Program-made: the position numbers and the translations under genes
Assembly: GCF_032842345.1 (NCBI RefSeq)
Contig: NZ_WBKO01000001.1
Location: forward strand, 1 to 64,000
Reading direction: 5' to 3'
Length of the DNA stretch: 64,000 nt
Source of the DNA: Methanoculleus caldifontis
GTDB taxonomy: Archaea; Halobacteriota; Methanomicrobia; Methanomicrobiales; Methanoculleaceae
Notes under the pieces: model-generated
What the model was told of the DNA's origin: nothing
The model's input: the letters and a program-made list of their open reading frames with translations, nothing else
Databases searched by the model: none
Shown here: positions 17,251-25,631 of the stretch, piece by piece
Position numbering within the stretch: the stretch's first letter is position 1
Layout: the number at the start of each line of letters is the position of its first letter

Positions 17251-18200
17251 GGTGCGAGGTACTCGTCGATGGTATAGTCGTCCCAGGCCCGGACCCCGCA
17301 GAGGATCTCGAACTCCGGCGGCGTCAGCACCGGGACCGGGAACCGGATCTGGTCGTCGTAGGCGAGCCGGGGACAGGCGGTGTTCACGTAGGCCGCAAAA
17401 CCGAGGTCGAGCATCTCGGCGGGGGAGACCTCCCGCATCGCGACCAGGACCGCCTTATCGGAGAGGGCGACGAGCCGCCGGGCGAGGTCCATCCGCCGCT
17501 GCCCGCTCTTGGTGCTGACGATGACGCCGAAGTTCGCGGCGCCTTCCGCCTTCGCCATCACTGCAGCACGGCGGCGGACCAGGCGGTCGGCGTCCACTTC
17601 CTGCGCCTCGCCCGTGTAGGGGTCGAGCGCCACCACCCGGGCCCGCGTCGCGAGCCGGATGCCGATCGGGTGAAAGACCCCGGTCCCGACGAAGAGGACC
17701 TCGTCGGCCCCCGTCGCCCGGGCGGCGGCGAAGTTGCAGCCAAGGACCTGACCCGCGAGCGGTGTCCGGCCGTCCCCCGGCGAGACGGCCGCCTCGATGC
17801 CGTGGTCGCGGAGAAATTCCGTCATCGCGCCGATCAGGTGGACGTGCTGGACGGTCGTGACGAGGCCGATCCGGCGGCCGTGGAGGAGAGGAAGGGCGTT
17901 CTCGAGCACCTCGACGTCGAAGTCGAACCGGACGGGCTCGTAGATGACGTCCGGCCGCGCTTCGACGGGTGCGTGGCCGAAATGGACCAGGACGTCCGCG
18001 AACGCGAGGGCGTCGAGCGCGAGGTCGCAAGCCCCATAGCAGGGGTCCCCGCTGACGATCACCTCGAAGCCCTCGCGGCGGAGGGCGGCGGCCGTCGCCG
18101 GCGCCTGGCGTGCAAGCCCGGCGGGGAACTGGAGGGCGACCGACCGCGCCCCCCGTTCCCGGAGTCTCCCGACGATCTCAGAAACAGGTATCAACGACAC
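17247..18200 (-). CDS. dph2: diphthamide synthase subunit Dph2 (archaeal, homodimeric type)
   Basis: Noncanonical radical SAM enzyme that transfers the 3-amino-3-carboxypropyl group of SAM to a histidine of elongation factor aEF2. From a GTG at 18200 the product is 317 aa. The three cluster cysteines are C58 (DPCYGACDLA), C155 (VLGCNFAAA) and C276 (VNTACPRLAYDD), matching the spacing of the Pyrococcus enzyme. The frame upstream of this GTG reads Arg/Ser-rich shadow sequence over hpt, so the later start is preferred. Overlaps hpt by 23 bp. Confidence 0.94.
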   Translation of the reverse strand: MSLIPVSEIVGRLRERGARSVALQFPAGLARQAPATAAALRREGFEVIVSGDPCYGACDLALDALAFADVLVHFGHAPVEARPDVIYEPVRFDFDVEVLENALPLLHGRRIGLVTTVQHVHLIGAMTEFLRDHGIEAAVSPGDGRTPLAGQVLGCNFAAARATGADEVLFVGTGVFHPIGIRLATRARVVALDPYTGEAQEVDADRLVRRRAAVMAKAEGAANFGVIVSTKSGQRRMDLARRLVALSDKAVLVAMREVSPAEMLDLGFAAYVNTACPRLAYDDQIRFPVPVLTPPEFEILCGVRAWDDYTIDEYLAP

Positions 18201-18729
18201 GCACCCGCGTCTCGGAGACCTCGATCTTGACCAGGACCTTGAGCGGCCGGCCGATCTCCTCGTCGCCCCGGCCGACGACGACGCAGATATCGGCGATCTC
18301 GGCACCCGTGCTCTCGATCGCGCCGATCAGGGCCCGCATGGTCCCTCCGGTGCTGCAGACGTCGTCGACGATCACGACCCGGTCGCCCGCCTCGATGCCG
18401 TTCAGGTAGAGTTCTCCCTTCGAGTAGCCCGTCGTCTGATGGACCGCGACCTCGCCGGGGAGGCCGTAGGGGCGTTTCCGCACGACCACGAGCGGGATAT
18501 CGGTCATCAGCGAGAGTCCGACGCCGATGTGGATCCCCATCGCCTCGCAGACGACGATCTTGTCGACGCCCTCAAGGTCGAGGCAGCGCACCATGGCGCA
18601 CCCGATCTCGCGGAGGAGGTCGGGCTCGAGGAGCGGCACCCCGTCGGTGATCGGGTGGATGAAGTAGTTGTACTCTCCCCGCTTCGTGATCGGGGAGGCT
18701 TCCAGGGACTGAATAAGACGTTCAAGCAT
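18178..18729 (-). CDS. hpt: hypoxanthine/purine phosphoribosyltransferase
   Basis: Purine salvage, forming IMP or a related nucleotide from PRPP. 183 aa from the ATG at 18729, giving the archaeal Hpt N-terminus MLERLIQSLEASPI; an ATG three codons upstream is less typical. The PRPP-binding loop is VVIVDDVCSTGGT. The region KRGEYNYFIHPITDGVPLLEP is characteristic of archaeal Hpt proteins. Start overlaps the mfnA stop by 8 bp. Confidence 0.93.
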   Translation of the reverse strand: MLERLIQSLEASPITKRGEYNYFIHPITDGVPLLEPDLLREIGCAMVRCLDLEGVDKIVVCEAMGIHIGVGLSLMTDIPLVVVRKRPYGLPGEVAVHQTTGYSKGELYLNGIEAGDRVVIVDDVCSTGGTMRALIGAIESTGAEIADICVVVGRGDEEIGRPLKVLVKIEVSETRVRVVDTCF

Positions 18730-19819
18730 GGGTATCACTCATATCGTTCAGGAATGCCTCGATGACGTCGCGGGTGACGTGGGGCATGCAGACGATCCGC
18801 ATGTGCCCGCCCCGCGTCCGCGAGACACGCCAGCCGGCGGGCGGATTCTCACAGGAGAACGTCGCCACGTTGACGTCGGGAGTCACCGCCCGCGGGTAGC
18901 CGAGCGTCTCCATCCCCTCGATGAGCCGGCGGCAGTTCTCCATGCACCCGGAGACCACCGCCCGCATCCCGTCCATCCCGAGATACTCAAGGACGGCGAC
19001 GGCCGCCGCGACCGAGGCGCCGGGCCGGGTGCCCGCGAGGGTGCACTCCTGCTTCACCGTCAGGTAGGGCGTCTCGACGTTGAGACACGAGAAGTGGTTC
19101 GGGTCCCGGGCGAGGAGGCAGCCCGCCGGGATGGTGCTCATCCCCATCTTGTGGGGGTCGACGGAGATCGAGGCGACGCCGGGGAGACTGAAGTCGAACG
19201 GCGCGGGGTTCTCGAGGAACGGGACGACCATCCCGCCGAAGGCGGCGTCGATGTGGAGGAAGACGTCGCGGTCGAGGGCGATCTCCGAGAGGGCGGCGAT
19301 GGGGTCGATCACCCCGTACTCTGTCGTCCCGACGATCCCGACGATGCAGACCGTGTTCTCATCCACAAGGCCGGCCGCCGCCTCCGCGTCCATCCGGTAC
19401 TCCGCATCGAGCGGTGCGACCCGCATCTCGAGCCCCAGGATGTCGCAGGCCTTCTGGAACGAGAAGTGGCCGGAGGCCGGGACCACCACGTTCGGGAATT
19501 TCACCGGTTTTACCTTCTTCGCGATCCGGAAGGCCTGGATGTTCGACTCTGTCCCGCCGGAGGTGGCGTAGCCCCCTGCACCGGGGTGGTGCATCAGGGT
19601 GCCGAGCCTCCTGACGAGGAGCTCCTCGAGCGCGACGGTTCCCGGGAAGAGTCCCGGGTCGCCGAGATTGGTCTCGAGGAAGAGGGCGTGCGCCCGCGCC
19701 GCGACCGGGTGGGGCGGGGTGCACATCGAACTCAGGATGTTACGGTAGCCGAGGTCCTCCTGCCGCTTCGACAGGAGGAAGGAGAAGAGATCTTCCTCAG
19801 GACACCCAGACTCACGCAT
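18722..19819 (-). CDS. mfnA: L-tyrosine/L-aspartate decarboxylase MfnA
   Basis: PLP decarboxylase making tyramine for methanofuran, and in some archaea beta-alanine for coenzyme A. 365 aa from the ATG at 19819. The PLP lysine is K224 in ISVDPHKMGMST, the HIDAAFGG aspartate is present, and GYATSGGTESNIQA is the cofactor-phosphate region. The C-terminal loop with RTRGGHMRIVCMPHVT fits the family. It overlaps ppsA by 8 bp. A methanogen hallmark gene. Confidence 0.95.
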   Translation of the reverse strand: MRESGCPEEDLFSFLLSKRQEDLGYRNILSSMCTPPHPVAARAHALFLETNLGDPGLFPGTVALEELLVRRLGTLMHHPGAGGYATSGGTESNIQAFRIAKKVKPVKFPNVVVPASGHFSFQKACDILGLEMRVAPLDAEYRMDAEAAAGLVDENTVCIVGIVGTTEYGVIDPIAALSEIALDRDVFLHIDAAFGGMVVPFLENPAPFDFSLPGVASISVDPHKMGMSTIPAGCLLARDPNHFSCLNVETPYLTVKQECTLAGTRPGASVAAAVAVLEYLGMDGMRAVVSGCMENCRRLIEGMETLGYPRAVTPDVNVATFSCENPPAGWRVSRTRGGHMRIVCMPHVTRDVIEAFLNDMSDTHA

Positions 19820-22094
19820 TTCTTCTCGCCGCATCAAGAAGGATCTGCCGTTCTTTCCGCGCTACGGCCTCGCGGATACGGGGGATCGCGTCGATGTTCG
19901 CCGAGACGCTGCTGATCCCCTGCCCGACAAGCCAGGTCACCATCTTGGGGTCGGAGCCGGCCTGGCCGCAGATGGAGCACTCGATGCCGTGCTTCCGGCA
20001 GGCTTTGATCGCGTAGGCGATCAGTTTGAGCACGGCGGGGTGCTCGGGCTCGTACATGTCCGCGACGTTCTCGTTGTTCCGGTCGATGGCGAGCGTGTAC
20101 TGGATGAGGTCGTTCGTCCCGAAGGAGGCGAACCGGATCCCGGCCTTTATGAAGTCCTCGACCAGGATGGCGCTGCTCGGGATCTCGATCATGACGCCGA
20201 GGGTCGCCGTCTCCACGTCGACACCCCACTCCTGCATCATGTTCCGCGCCTGGACGAATTCCCTCGGGTGGTTGACCATCGGGAACATCACGCCGAGGTT
20301 CTCGTAGCCCGCGGCCCAGAGCCTCTTGAAGGCCTCGATCTGGAGGCGGAACTGGTCGGGGCTCTGGAGGTCGCGGCGGATCCCGCGCCAGCCGAGCATC
20401 GGGTTGTGCTCGATCGGCTCGTCGTGGCCGCCTTCCATGTTCCGGAACTCGTCGGTCGGAGCGTCGAGCGTCCGGACCCAGACGGGTTTGCCCGGGAAAG
20501 CGTCGAGGACGGTCTTGATGCCGCCGTAGAGCTCGGCGATGAACTCCTCTTCCTTCCCGTTCTCGATATACCAGCCGGGGGTCTTGTTCAGGCCGAGGAT
20601 GAGGTGCTCGATCCGGAGGAGGCCGACGCCGTCCGCGCCGGTGGCTGCGGCTCGCTGTGCGGCCTCAGGCAGGGAGACGTTCACCTTGACGAGCGTCCCG
20701 GTGATGACCGGGGCGGGCGCTGCCGCCACAACTGCCGGTGCGGCCGCCGCCGGGGCCTCGACCGCTCCCTCGTAGATGGTGCCCTTCTCGCCGTCGACGG
20801 TGATGATCATTCCGTCCTTCAAGACCTTGGTCGCCTTCTTGGTCCCGACGACCGCGGGGGTGCCGAGCTCGCGGCTCACGATCGCCGCGTGACAGGTCAT
20901 CCCGCCCTCGTCGGTGACGATGGCGCTGACCCGGCGCATCGCCGGCACCATGTCAGGGTTGGTCATCTTCGTGACCAGGATGTCGCCGTCCTTGACGGCG
21001 CTCGTGTCCTTGACGTCACGCACGATCACGACCCGGCCGCTCGCGATGCCGGGGGAGGCGCCCTGGCCTTCCACCAGCACCACGCCGAGGGGACCTTTCT
21101 GCTGTCCCGCGGACCCGTTACGGGGGATCTCCGGCCGCTTGATCGTCGTGATCGGCCGGGACTGGAGGATGAAGACGTCGCTTTCGACGATCGCCCACTC
21201 GACGTCCTGCGGGACGCCGTAGTGGTCTTCGGCGATCTTACCGAGCGTGGCAAGCCGGGATACTTCCGCGTCGGAGAGGACCGGGGCGATCCGCTGCTCG
21301 GCGGAGAGTTCGACGGTCTTCGTCCCATGCCGGCCCTCCGGCACGATCATGATCTCCTTCTCGGCGATCAGGCGGTCGACCACCCGGCCGGAGCGCAGGT
21401 CAAAGACGTAGTTGTCGGGGGAGACGCTGCCTGAGACGACGGCCTCTCCGAGTCCCCAGGAACCCTCGACGATCGTCAGGGGCTCGCCGGTGACGGGATG
21501 GGAGGTGAACATGACGCCGGACTTCTCCGACCGGATGAGCTCCTGGACGACGACGGCGATGTTCACGCTCCGGTCGTCGAACCCCTGCTTTGCCCGGTAG
21601 TAGACGGCACGCGCGCCATAGAGCGAGGCCCAGCAGCGCTGGACCGCATCGAGGAGGTCCTCTTCACCGAGAATATTGAGAAAAGTCTCCTGCTGACCGG
21701 CAAAACTGGCGTCAGGCAGGTCTTCGGCGGTGGCGCTCGAACGGACGGCGACGACCGTTCCATCGGCACCCATCCGGGTGTATGCATCGGTGATCTCTTC
21801 GCGGATGTGATCGGGCATCTCGACGCTCATCACGAGGTCCTGCGCTTCCTTCGAGACGGACTCCAGCGCTCCGTTGTCGTCGACGTCGAGGCGCTCCAGC
21901 CGGCGGAAGAGCGTCGTCTCGATCCCGGTCTCAACGAGGAACTTGCGGAATGCCTGGGCAGTCACCACAAACGCTTTCGGCACGGGGAGACCAATCGAAG
22001 TCATCTCGCCGAGAGATGCCCCCTTTCCACCTACGGAGGGGATATCTTCCTTTTTAATTTCTTCGAGCCACAGAACGTTGGGCATTTCCTTCAT
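19812..22094 (-). CDS. ppsA: phosphoenolpyruvate synthase
   Basis: Converts pyruvate and ATP to PEP at the entry to gluconeogenesis. 760 aa from the ATG at 22094, which follows GGTG at good spacing and gives MKEMPNVLWLEEIKKEDIP; an ATG five codons upstream is possible. N-terminal ATP-grasp region (VGGKGASLGEM, AVRSSATAEDLPDASFAGQQ), the phosphohistidine domain GGMTCHAAIVSRELGTPAVVG, and the C-terminal PEP-utilising barrel with the catalytic cysteine in CSICGQAGSDP. An Ala/Val/Pro-rich linker sits near residue 455. TATA-like TCTTTTATGTA lies at 22125-22135. It heads the long leftward operon. Confidence 0.96.
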   Translation of the reverse strand: MKEMPNVLWLEEIKKEDIPSVGGKGASLGEMTSIGLPVPKAFVVTAQAFRKFLVETGIETTLFRRLERLDVDDNGALESVSKEAQDLVMSVEMPDHIREEITDAYTRMGADGTVVAVRSSATAEDLPDASFAGQQETFLNILGEEDLLDAVQRCWASLYGARAVYYRAKQGFDDRSVNIAVVVQELIRSEKSGVMFTSHPVTGEPLTIVEGSWGLGEAVVSGSVSPDNYVFDLRSGRVVDRLIAEKEIMIVPEGRHGTKTVELSAEQRIAPVLSDAEVSRLATLGKIAEDHYGVPQDVEWAIVESDVFILQSRPITTIKRPEIPRNGSAGQQKGPLGVVLVEGQGASPGIASGRVVIVRDVKDTSAVKDGDILVTKMTNPDMVPAMRRVSAIVTDEGGMTCHAAIVSRELGTPAVVGTKKATKVLKDGMIITVDGEKGTIYEGAVEAPAAAAPAVVAAAPAPVITGTLVKVNVSLPEAAQRAAATGADGVGLLRIEHLILGLNKTPGWYIENGKEEEFIAELYGGIKTVLDAFPGKPVWVRTLDAPTDEFRNMEGGHDEPIEHNPMLGWRGIRRDLQSPDQFRLQIEAFKRLWAAGYENLGVMFPMVNHPREFVQARNMMQEWGVDVETATLGVMIEIPSSAILVEDFIKAGIRFASFGTNDLIQYTLAIDRNNENVADMYEPEHPAVLKLIAYAIKACRKHGIECSICGQAGSDPKMVTWLVGQGISSVSANIDAIPRIREAVARKERQILLDAARRNA

Positions 22095-22189
22095 GCTCGC
22101 ACCACACATATACTTCTCACCATTACATAAAAGATTTCGGAGGAAAAAGCATCAATACACATGATGTCGAATCAGATATGGGTTGAACT

Positions 22190-23773
22190 GTGAAATATAG
22201 AGTGCTGGTCAGCGACCCGCTGGCAGATGAAGGGATTGACATCCTGAAGGGATTTGCCGATGTGGATGTCAACACCGGGCTGACCGAGGATCAGCTCGTT
22301 GATATCATCGGGAATTACGATGCCCTCCTGGTACGGTCGGGCACCGAGGTTACGGCGCGTGTCATCGACGCGGGGTCGAAACTCAAGTTTATCGGCCGTG
22401 CCGGGGCAGGGGTCGACAATATCGATACCGAGGCGGCGACCCGCAGGGGGATCATCGTCGCGAACGCTCCCGAAGGCAACACCCTCGCGGCCACGGAGCA
22501 CACGATGGCCATGATGCTCTCGCTCGCGCGCAACATCCCCCAGGCGACCGCGTCCTTGAAGAAGGGCGAATGGAAGCGCTCGAAGTTCATGGGCGTCGAG
22601 CTGAACGACAAGGTCCTCGGCATCATGGGGTTCGGGCGTATCGGGCGCGAGGTGGCGAAGCGTGCTCAGGCTATGGAGATGAAGTGCATCGCCTACGACC
22701 CGTTCATCACGAAGGAGCGTGCGGCAAGCCTCGGTGTCGAGACGGTGCCGCTCGATGAGCTCTTCCGGAGAGCGGACGTCATCACGGTCCACACGCCGCT
22801 GATCAAGGAGACGCGCCACGTCATCAACACCGAGACGATCGCCACGATGAAGGACGGCGTCCGGCTGATCAACTGCGCCCGCGGCGGGATCATCGACGAG
22901 CAGGCGCTCGCGGACGCGATCGCGAGCGGCAAGGTCGCCGGTGCGGCGCTCGACGTCTTCGAGAACGAGCCCCCGACGGACTCCCCGCTCCTCGGCCTCG
23001 ATAAGGTCATCGTCACCCCGCACCTCGGCGCAAGCACGGTCGAGGCGCAGAAGAACGTCGCGATATCGGTCGCAAACCAGTGCATCAGCGTCCTTGAGGG
23101 CGGCGCGGCGAAGTACGTGGTGAACGCGCCGATGATCCCCGCGGAGCAGCAGGCACTCGTCGAGCCGTACGCAGTCCTCGCGCAGAAGATGGGGAGCCTC
23201 CTCATCCAGCTCACCGAAGGAAGGCTCGAGTCGCTCGAGATCACCTACGGCGGCGAGGCGGCAGCCCTGCCGAACACGAAGTTCATCACCCGCGTCATCT
23301 TAAAGGGTCTGCTCGACCCGATCCTGCAGGTGCCGGTCAACATCGTGAACGCGGAGTTCGTCGCGAAGGAGCGCGGCATCCGGCTGAGCGAGACGACGAC
23401 GGAGGAAGCCCAGGGATTCCGGAACATCATCAACATCACCGCCAAAACCGACAGGATGACCGAGTCGGTGAGCGGGAGTGTCTCGGGCCCGAACCGCGCG
23501 CGGATCGTGAGCATCGGCGGCTACATGACCGACCTGACCCCGACCGGCCACGTCGTCATCTCCCGCCACACCGACAAGCCGGGCGTCATCGGCAAGGCCG
23601 CGACGATCCTCGGCCGGGTGAACGTGAACATCGCCGGGATGCAGGTGGGACGCCACAAGCCCGGCGAAGAGGCGTTGATGGTCCTGACGGTCGATTCCGC
23701 GGTGCCGGCCGACGCGATGGCGGAGATCAGGAAGATCGACGGCATCCAGACGGCAAAGCACGCCAAGATCTGA
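22190..23773 (+). CDS. serA: D-3-phosphoglycerate dehydrogenase
   Basis: First enzyme of serine synthesis. 527 aa, the long form. GTG start. The NAD-binding loop is GIMGFGRIGREVAKRA near residue 145; the catalytic Arg is in INCARGGIIDEQAL and the catalytic His in TPHLGASTVEAQ. An intervening ASB-type domain follows, and residues ~450-527 form an ACT regulatory domain (GHVVISRHTDKPGVIGK), suggesting serine feedback. It is divergent from ppsA and supplies the substrate for the glyA reaction. Confidence 0.97.
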   Translation: MKYRVLVSDPLADEGIDILKGFADVDVNTGLTEDQLVDIIGNYDALLVRSGTEVTARVIDAGSKLKFIGRAGAGVDNIDTEAATRRGIIVANAPEGNTLAATEHTMAMMLSLARNIPQATASLKKGEWKRSKFMGVELNDKVLGIMGFGRIGREVAKRAQAMEMKCIAYDPFITKERAASLGVETVPLDELFRRADVITVHTPLIKETRHVINTETIATMKDGVRLINCARGGIIDEQALADAIASGKVAGAALDVFENEPPTDSPLLGLDKVIVTPHLGASTVEAQKNVAISVANQCISVLEGGAAKYVVNAPMIPAEQQALVEPYAVLAQKMGSLLIQLTEGRLESLEITYGGEAAALPNTKFITRVILKGLLDPILQVPVNIVNAEFVAKERGIRLSETTTEEAQGFRNIINITAKTDRMTESVSGSVSGPNRARIVSIGGYMTDLTPTGHVVISRHTDKPGVIGKAATILGRVNVNIAGMQVGRHKPGEEALMVLTVDSAVPADAMAEIRKIDGIQTAKHAKI

Positions 23774-23805
23774 TCGGCCCGGCCACCACCCCCCTCTTTG
23801 CAGCG

Positions 23806-23838
23806 CGTGCCGGCCCCCGATAGGGAGGAGCCGGCACG
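23806..23838 (+). terminator. inverted repeat downstream of serA
   Basis: CGTGCCGGC (23806-23814) and GCCGGCACG (23830-23838) form a perfect 9-bp stem with a 15-base loop, 32 bp after the serA stop. No U-run follows directly, so it may be a structured 3' end rather than a strict terminator. Confidence 0.4.
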
Positions 23839-23860
23839 GAGCGGCCTTGCGGGGGCAGAA

Positions 23861-23871
23861 ATATATTTATA
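23861..23871 (+). promoter_or_regulatory. TATA box of the tRNA-Val gene
   Basis: ATATATTTATA lies 37 bases before the mature tRNA 5' end, the expected place for an archaeal TATA box with a short tRNA leader. Confidence 0.75.
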
Positions 23872-23908
23872 CCGGCGACACCAACCTTATTGATCGTCGG
23901 GCAGACAC

Positions 23909-23982
23909 GGGCTCGTGGTCTAGCTGGTTATGACGTCGCCTTGACATGGCGGAGGTCCTGAGTTCGAATCTCAGCGAGCCCA
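23909..23982 (+). tRNA. tRNA-Val (GAC)
   Basis: 74 bases folding as a cloverleaf: acceptor GGGCTCG/CGAGCCC with discriminator A982, anticodon stem TCGCC/GGCGG around loop TTGACAT with anticodon GAC, and a T-arm CTGAG-TTCGAAT-CTCAG. No CCA is encoded and no intron is seen. A T-run (GTTTTT) starts about 6 bases after the 3' end and is probably the terminator. Confidence 0.95.
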
Positions 23983-24353
23983 TCACCGTTTTTGAAACGA
24001 TTGATTTCTTGAAGTTCTTTTCCGGGAGTTACATCGCCCGGACAGGCCAGTAAACCAGATATTTTTGCGCTGACACCATAAGGACGATAATGCCTTCTCC
24101 AGAGAATCGTCTTCAGTTCCCCGCTCCCCCGTCCAGGTCTGCGTCCGCCGCCCGTGTATGTTTTTTCCCGGGTTTTCGCCCACCCCACGCCGTGCCCACC
24201 TTCGGGGCCGGAGGAGGGGGCGTGCAGGCTGCTAGCGAAGAGGTGGCTTGCGTTCGCGAGGACACGAGCGGGGAGGTGCGGTGAAGTTCGCGGGCCAGAA
24301 TATACCCCGGTCTGCGCGCCCGAGATCATCGCCGGCTGCCGGCACAATCCCGC
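23983..24353. other. stretch without a recognisable gene
   Basis: 371 bases between tRNA-Val and the decayed gene. After the tRNA terminator T-run I see no conserved reading frame, repeat or structured RNA. Open frames here translate to Pro/Arg/Ser-rich sequence of the kind produced by GC-rich noncoding DNA. Confidence 0.5.
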
Positions 24354-24900
24354 TCAGAGCAAGAGAGAATAGTCCAGCAGGCAATCGTAGCAGAACTGCG
24401 TTGCATGCAGGATTACCTCGTCGCGGCTTTCAAAATCATGCCAGCGCCACTCCCTCTCGGTGCAGGGGCGTATGCCGCGTCGCATGCCCCCGATATTCCT
24501 GGCATCGTACCCTGCCTCGCAGAGAATGAGGGTGTAACGACTCGTCTGAGGAGAGCCAGCGTTCAGGCCGTAGAGGATCCCGATCTCCAGGGTAGCCGAA
24601 TCGTTGATGCCGTGCTCATCCTCCTCTTCCCGGAAGAAGTGGATGATGTGCACCCGGCTCTCCTCCACCAGGGTTTCCCCCAACCTGAAGCCGTATGCGT
24701 GATCGTCCTCTCCCGGAACCTCGGGTGAGAGGCCTCAAGATCATACGAGATCCGGGCGTTGAACCCTCATCATCCCGGAGATGCCGCTTTAACGCCTCCA
24801 GGTGCGCCCTCCTGAACGAACCGAACAGCCCGATGGCGAGCTCGTCTTTCAGCCTCTCCGAATAGTCGAGATCCTGGTTGAGCGCGGAGAGGAAATCCAT
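24354..24900 (-). pseudogene. decayed gene with two frameshifts, unknown family (possible nucleotide- or ligand-binding alpha/beta domain)
   Basis: Coherent protein sequence is spread over three frames. Frame 1 from the ATG at 24900 gives MDFLSALNQDLDYSERLK through LKRHLRDDEG. A shift near 24758-24763 then gives FNARISYDLEASHP, and a second near 24718-24728 gives EVPGEDDHAYGFRLGETL and on through INDSATLEIGILYGLN to a stop at 24354. Joined, it reads as one protein of about 180 aa. INDSATLEIGILYG loosely resembles the acidic-Leu-Gly motifs of TIR or deoxyribosyltransferase-like folds, but I do not recognise the family. Its start lies 119 bp from the divergent winged-helix gene. Sequencing error is the alternative. 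Confidence 0.6.
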
Positions 24901-25019
24901 CGGGAGAAAGTGCGGGTCAGCGGGGATAAAGGATGACGATAACAGATCCGTTACTTGGATGTGCAAAGTTATATCAGCAGGTAACAAAAATAGTACCGGA
25001 CAGGATCCGGGAGCGGAGC

Positions 25020-25541
25020 ATGAACGAGACAATCCTTGAGCGGCAGTTATCCGAGGTCCCCTCGGTCATCATCAACGCCACGAGCCCACTGGGGAATAAG
25101 AAGGCATGGGCAATCTACATCGCGCTGTTGCAGAGGGACGAAGGGCTCCGGTTTAACCAGATCCGCGACCTCTTTGAGGCAGAGCCCCCGGAGATCGCGA
25201 GGGCCTTACGAGCGCTCGGAAATGCGGGGCTCATCGCCAGGCAGGCACGGACCCTCGACGAGGTCGGGAATGTCGAAGCATCATTCTACGTGCCGACCAC
25301 CCTCGGGAAGGCCCTGATCGCGGCCCTCTACCAGGGGCTCCTGCCGTCGCCAGAGGATGAACCGGAGAGGGCGGCGCCTGGAGAGAAGCGCAGGCCGGCA
25401 CGGACCCACTGCCCGGCAAGCCCGGTCCGCACGGGCAAGATCCCCATCCCGGCGTCGCGGGAAGGCAGAGGCGCACGCTCGCCGGTGAGACGAAAAGAGA
25501 GCCGCCGATCGAGCCTTCGCGGGGCCCTCCACTCCGCGTGA
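25020..25541 (+). CDS. winged-helix DNA-binding protein, likely transcriptional regulator
   Basis: 173 aa from the ATG at 25020. Residues 5-100 form a winged helix: AWAIYIALLQRDEGLRFNQI, EIARALRALGNAGLIARQ as the recognition helix region, and a wing that includes VGNVEASFYVPTTLGKAL. The C-terminal ~65 residues are Pro/Arg-rich and look disordered. It is divergent from the decayed gene at 24354-24900, a common arrangement for a regulator and its target. ArsR-like affiliation is possible; the ligand is unknown. Confidence 0.75.
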   Translation: MNETILERQLSEVPSVIINATSPLGNKKAWAIYIALLQRDEGLRFNQIRDLFEAEPPEIARALRALGNAGLIARQARTLDEVGNVEASFYVPTTLGKALIAALYQGLLPSPEDEPERAAPGEKRRPARTHCPASPVRTGKIPIPASREGRGARSPVRRKESRRSSLRGALHSA

Positions 25542-25631
25542 GTGGGTGTACGGGATCGTAACCCCGATCAGAGAGTGCGATCGAACTTTTCTCCAGCGCC
25601 GCCGAATATAGAACGACAAGGGGCTTAGCCG

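Noticed and set aside
17247-18305. Dph2 starting at 18305 with an Arg/Ser-rich extension
   Set aside because: That part overlies hpt in another frame and has no Dph2 similarity. A GTG at 18200 fits cysteine spacing and operon overlap.
23928-24347. Overlapping open frames after tRNA-Val
   Set aside because: The translations are Arg/Pro/Ser-rich, lack ribosome sites and start inside the tRNA; I see no support for a gene.
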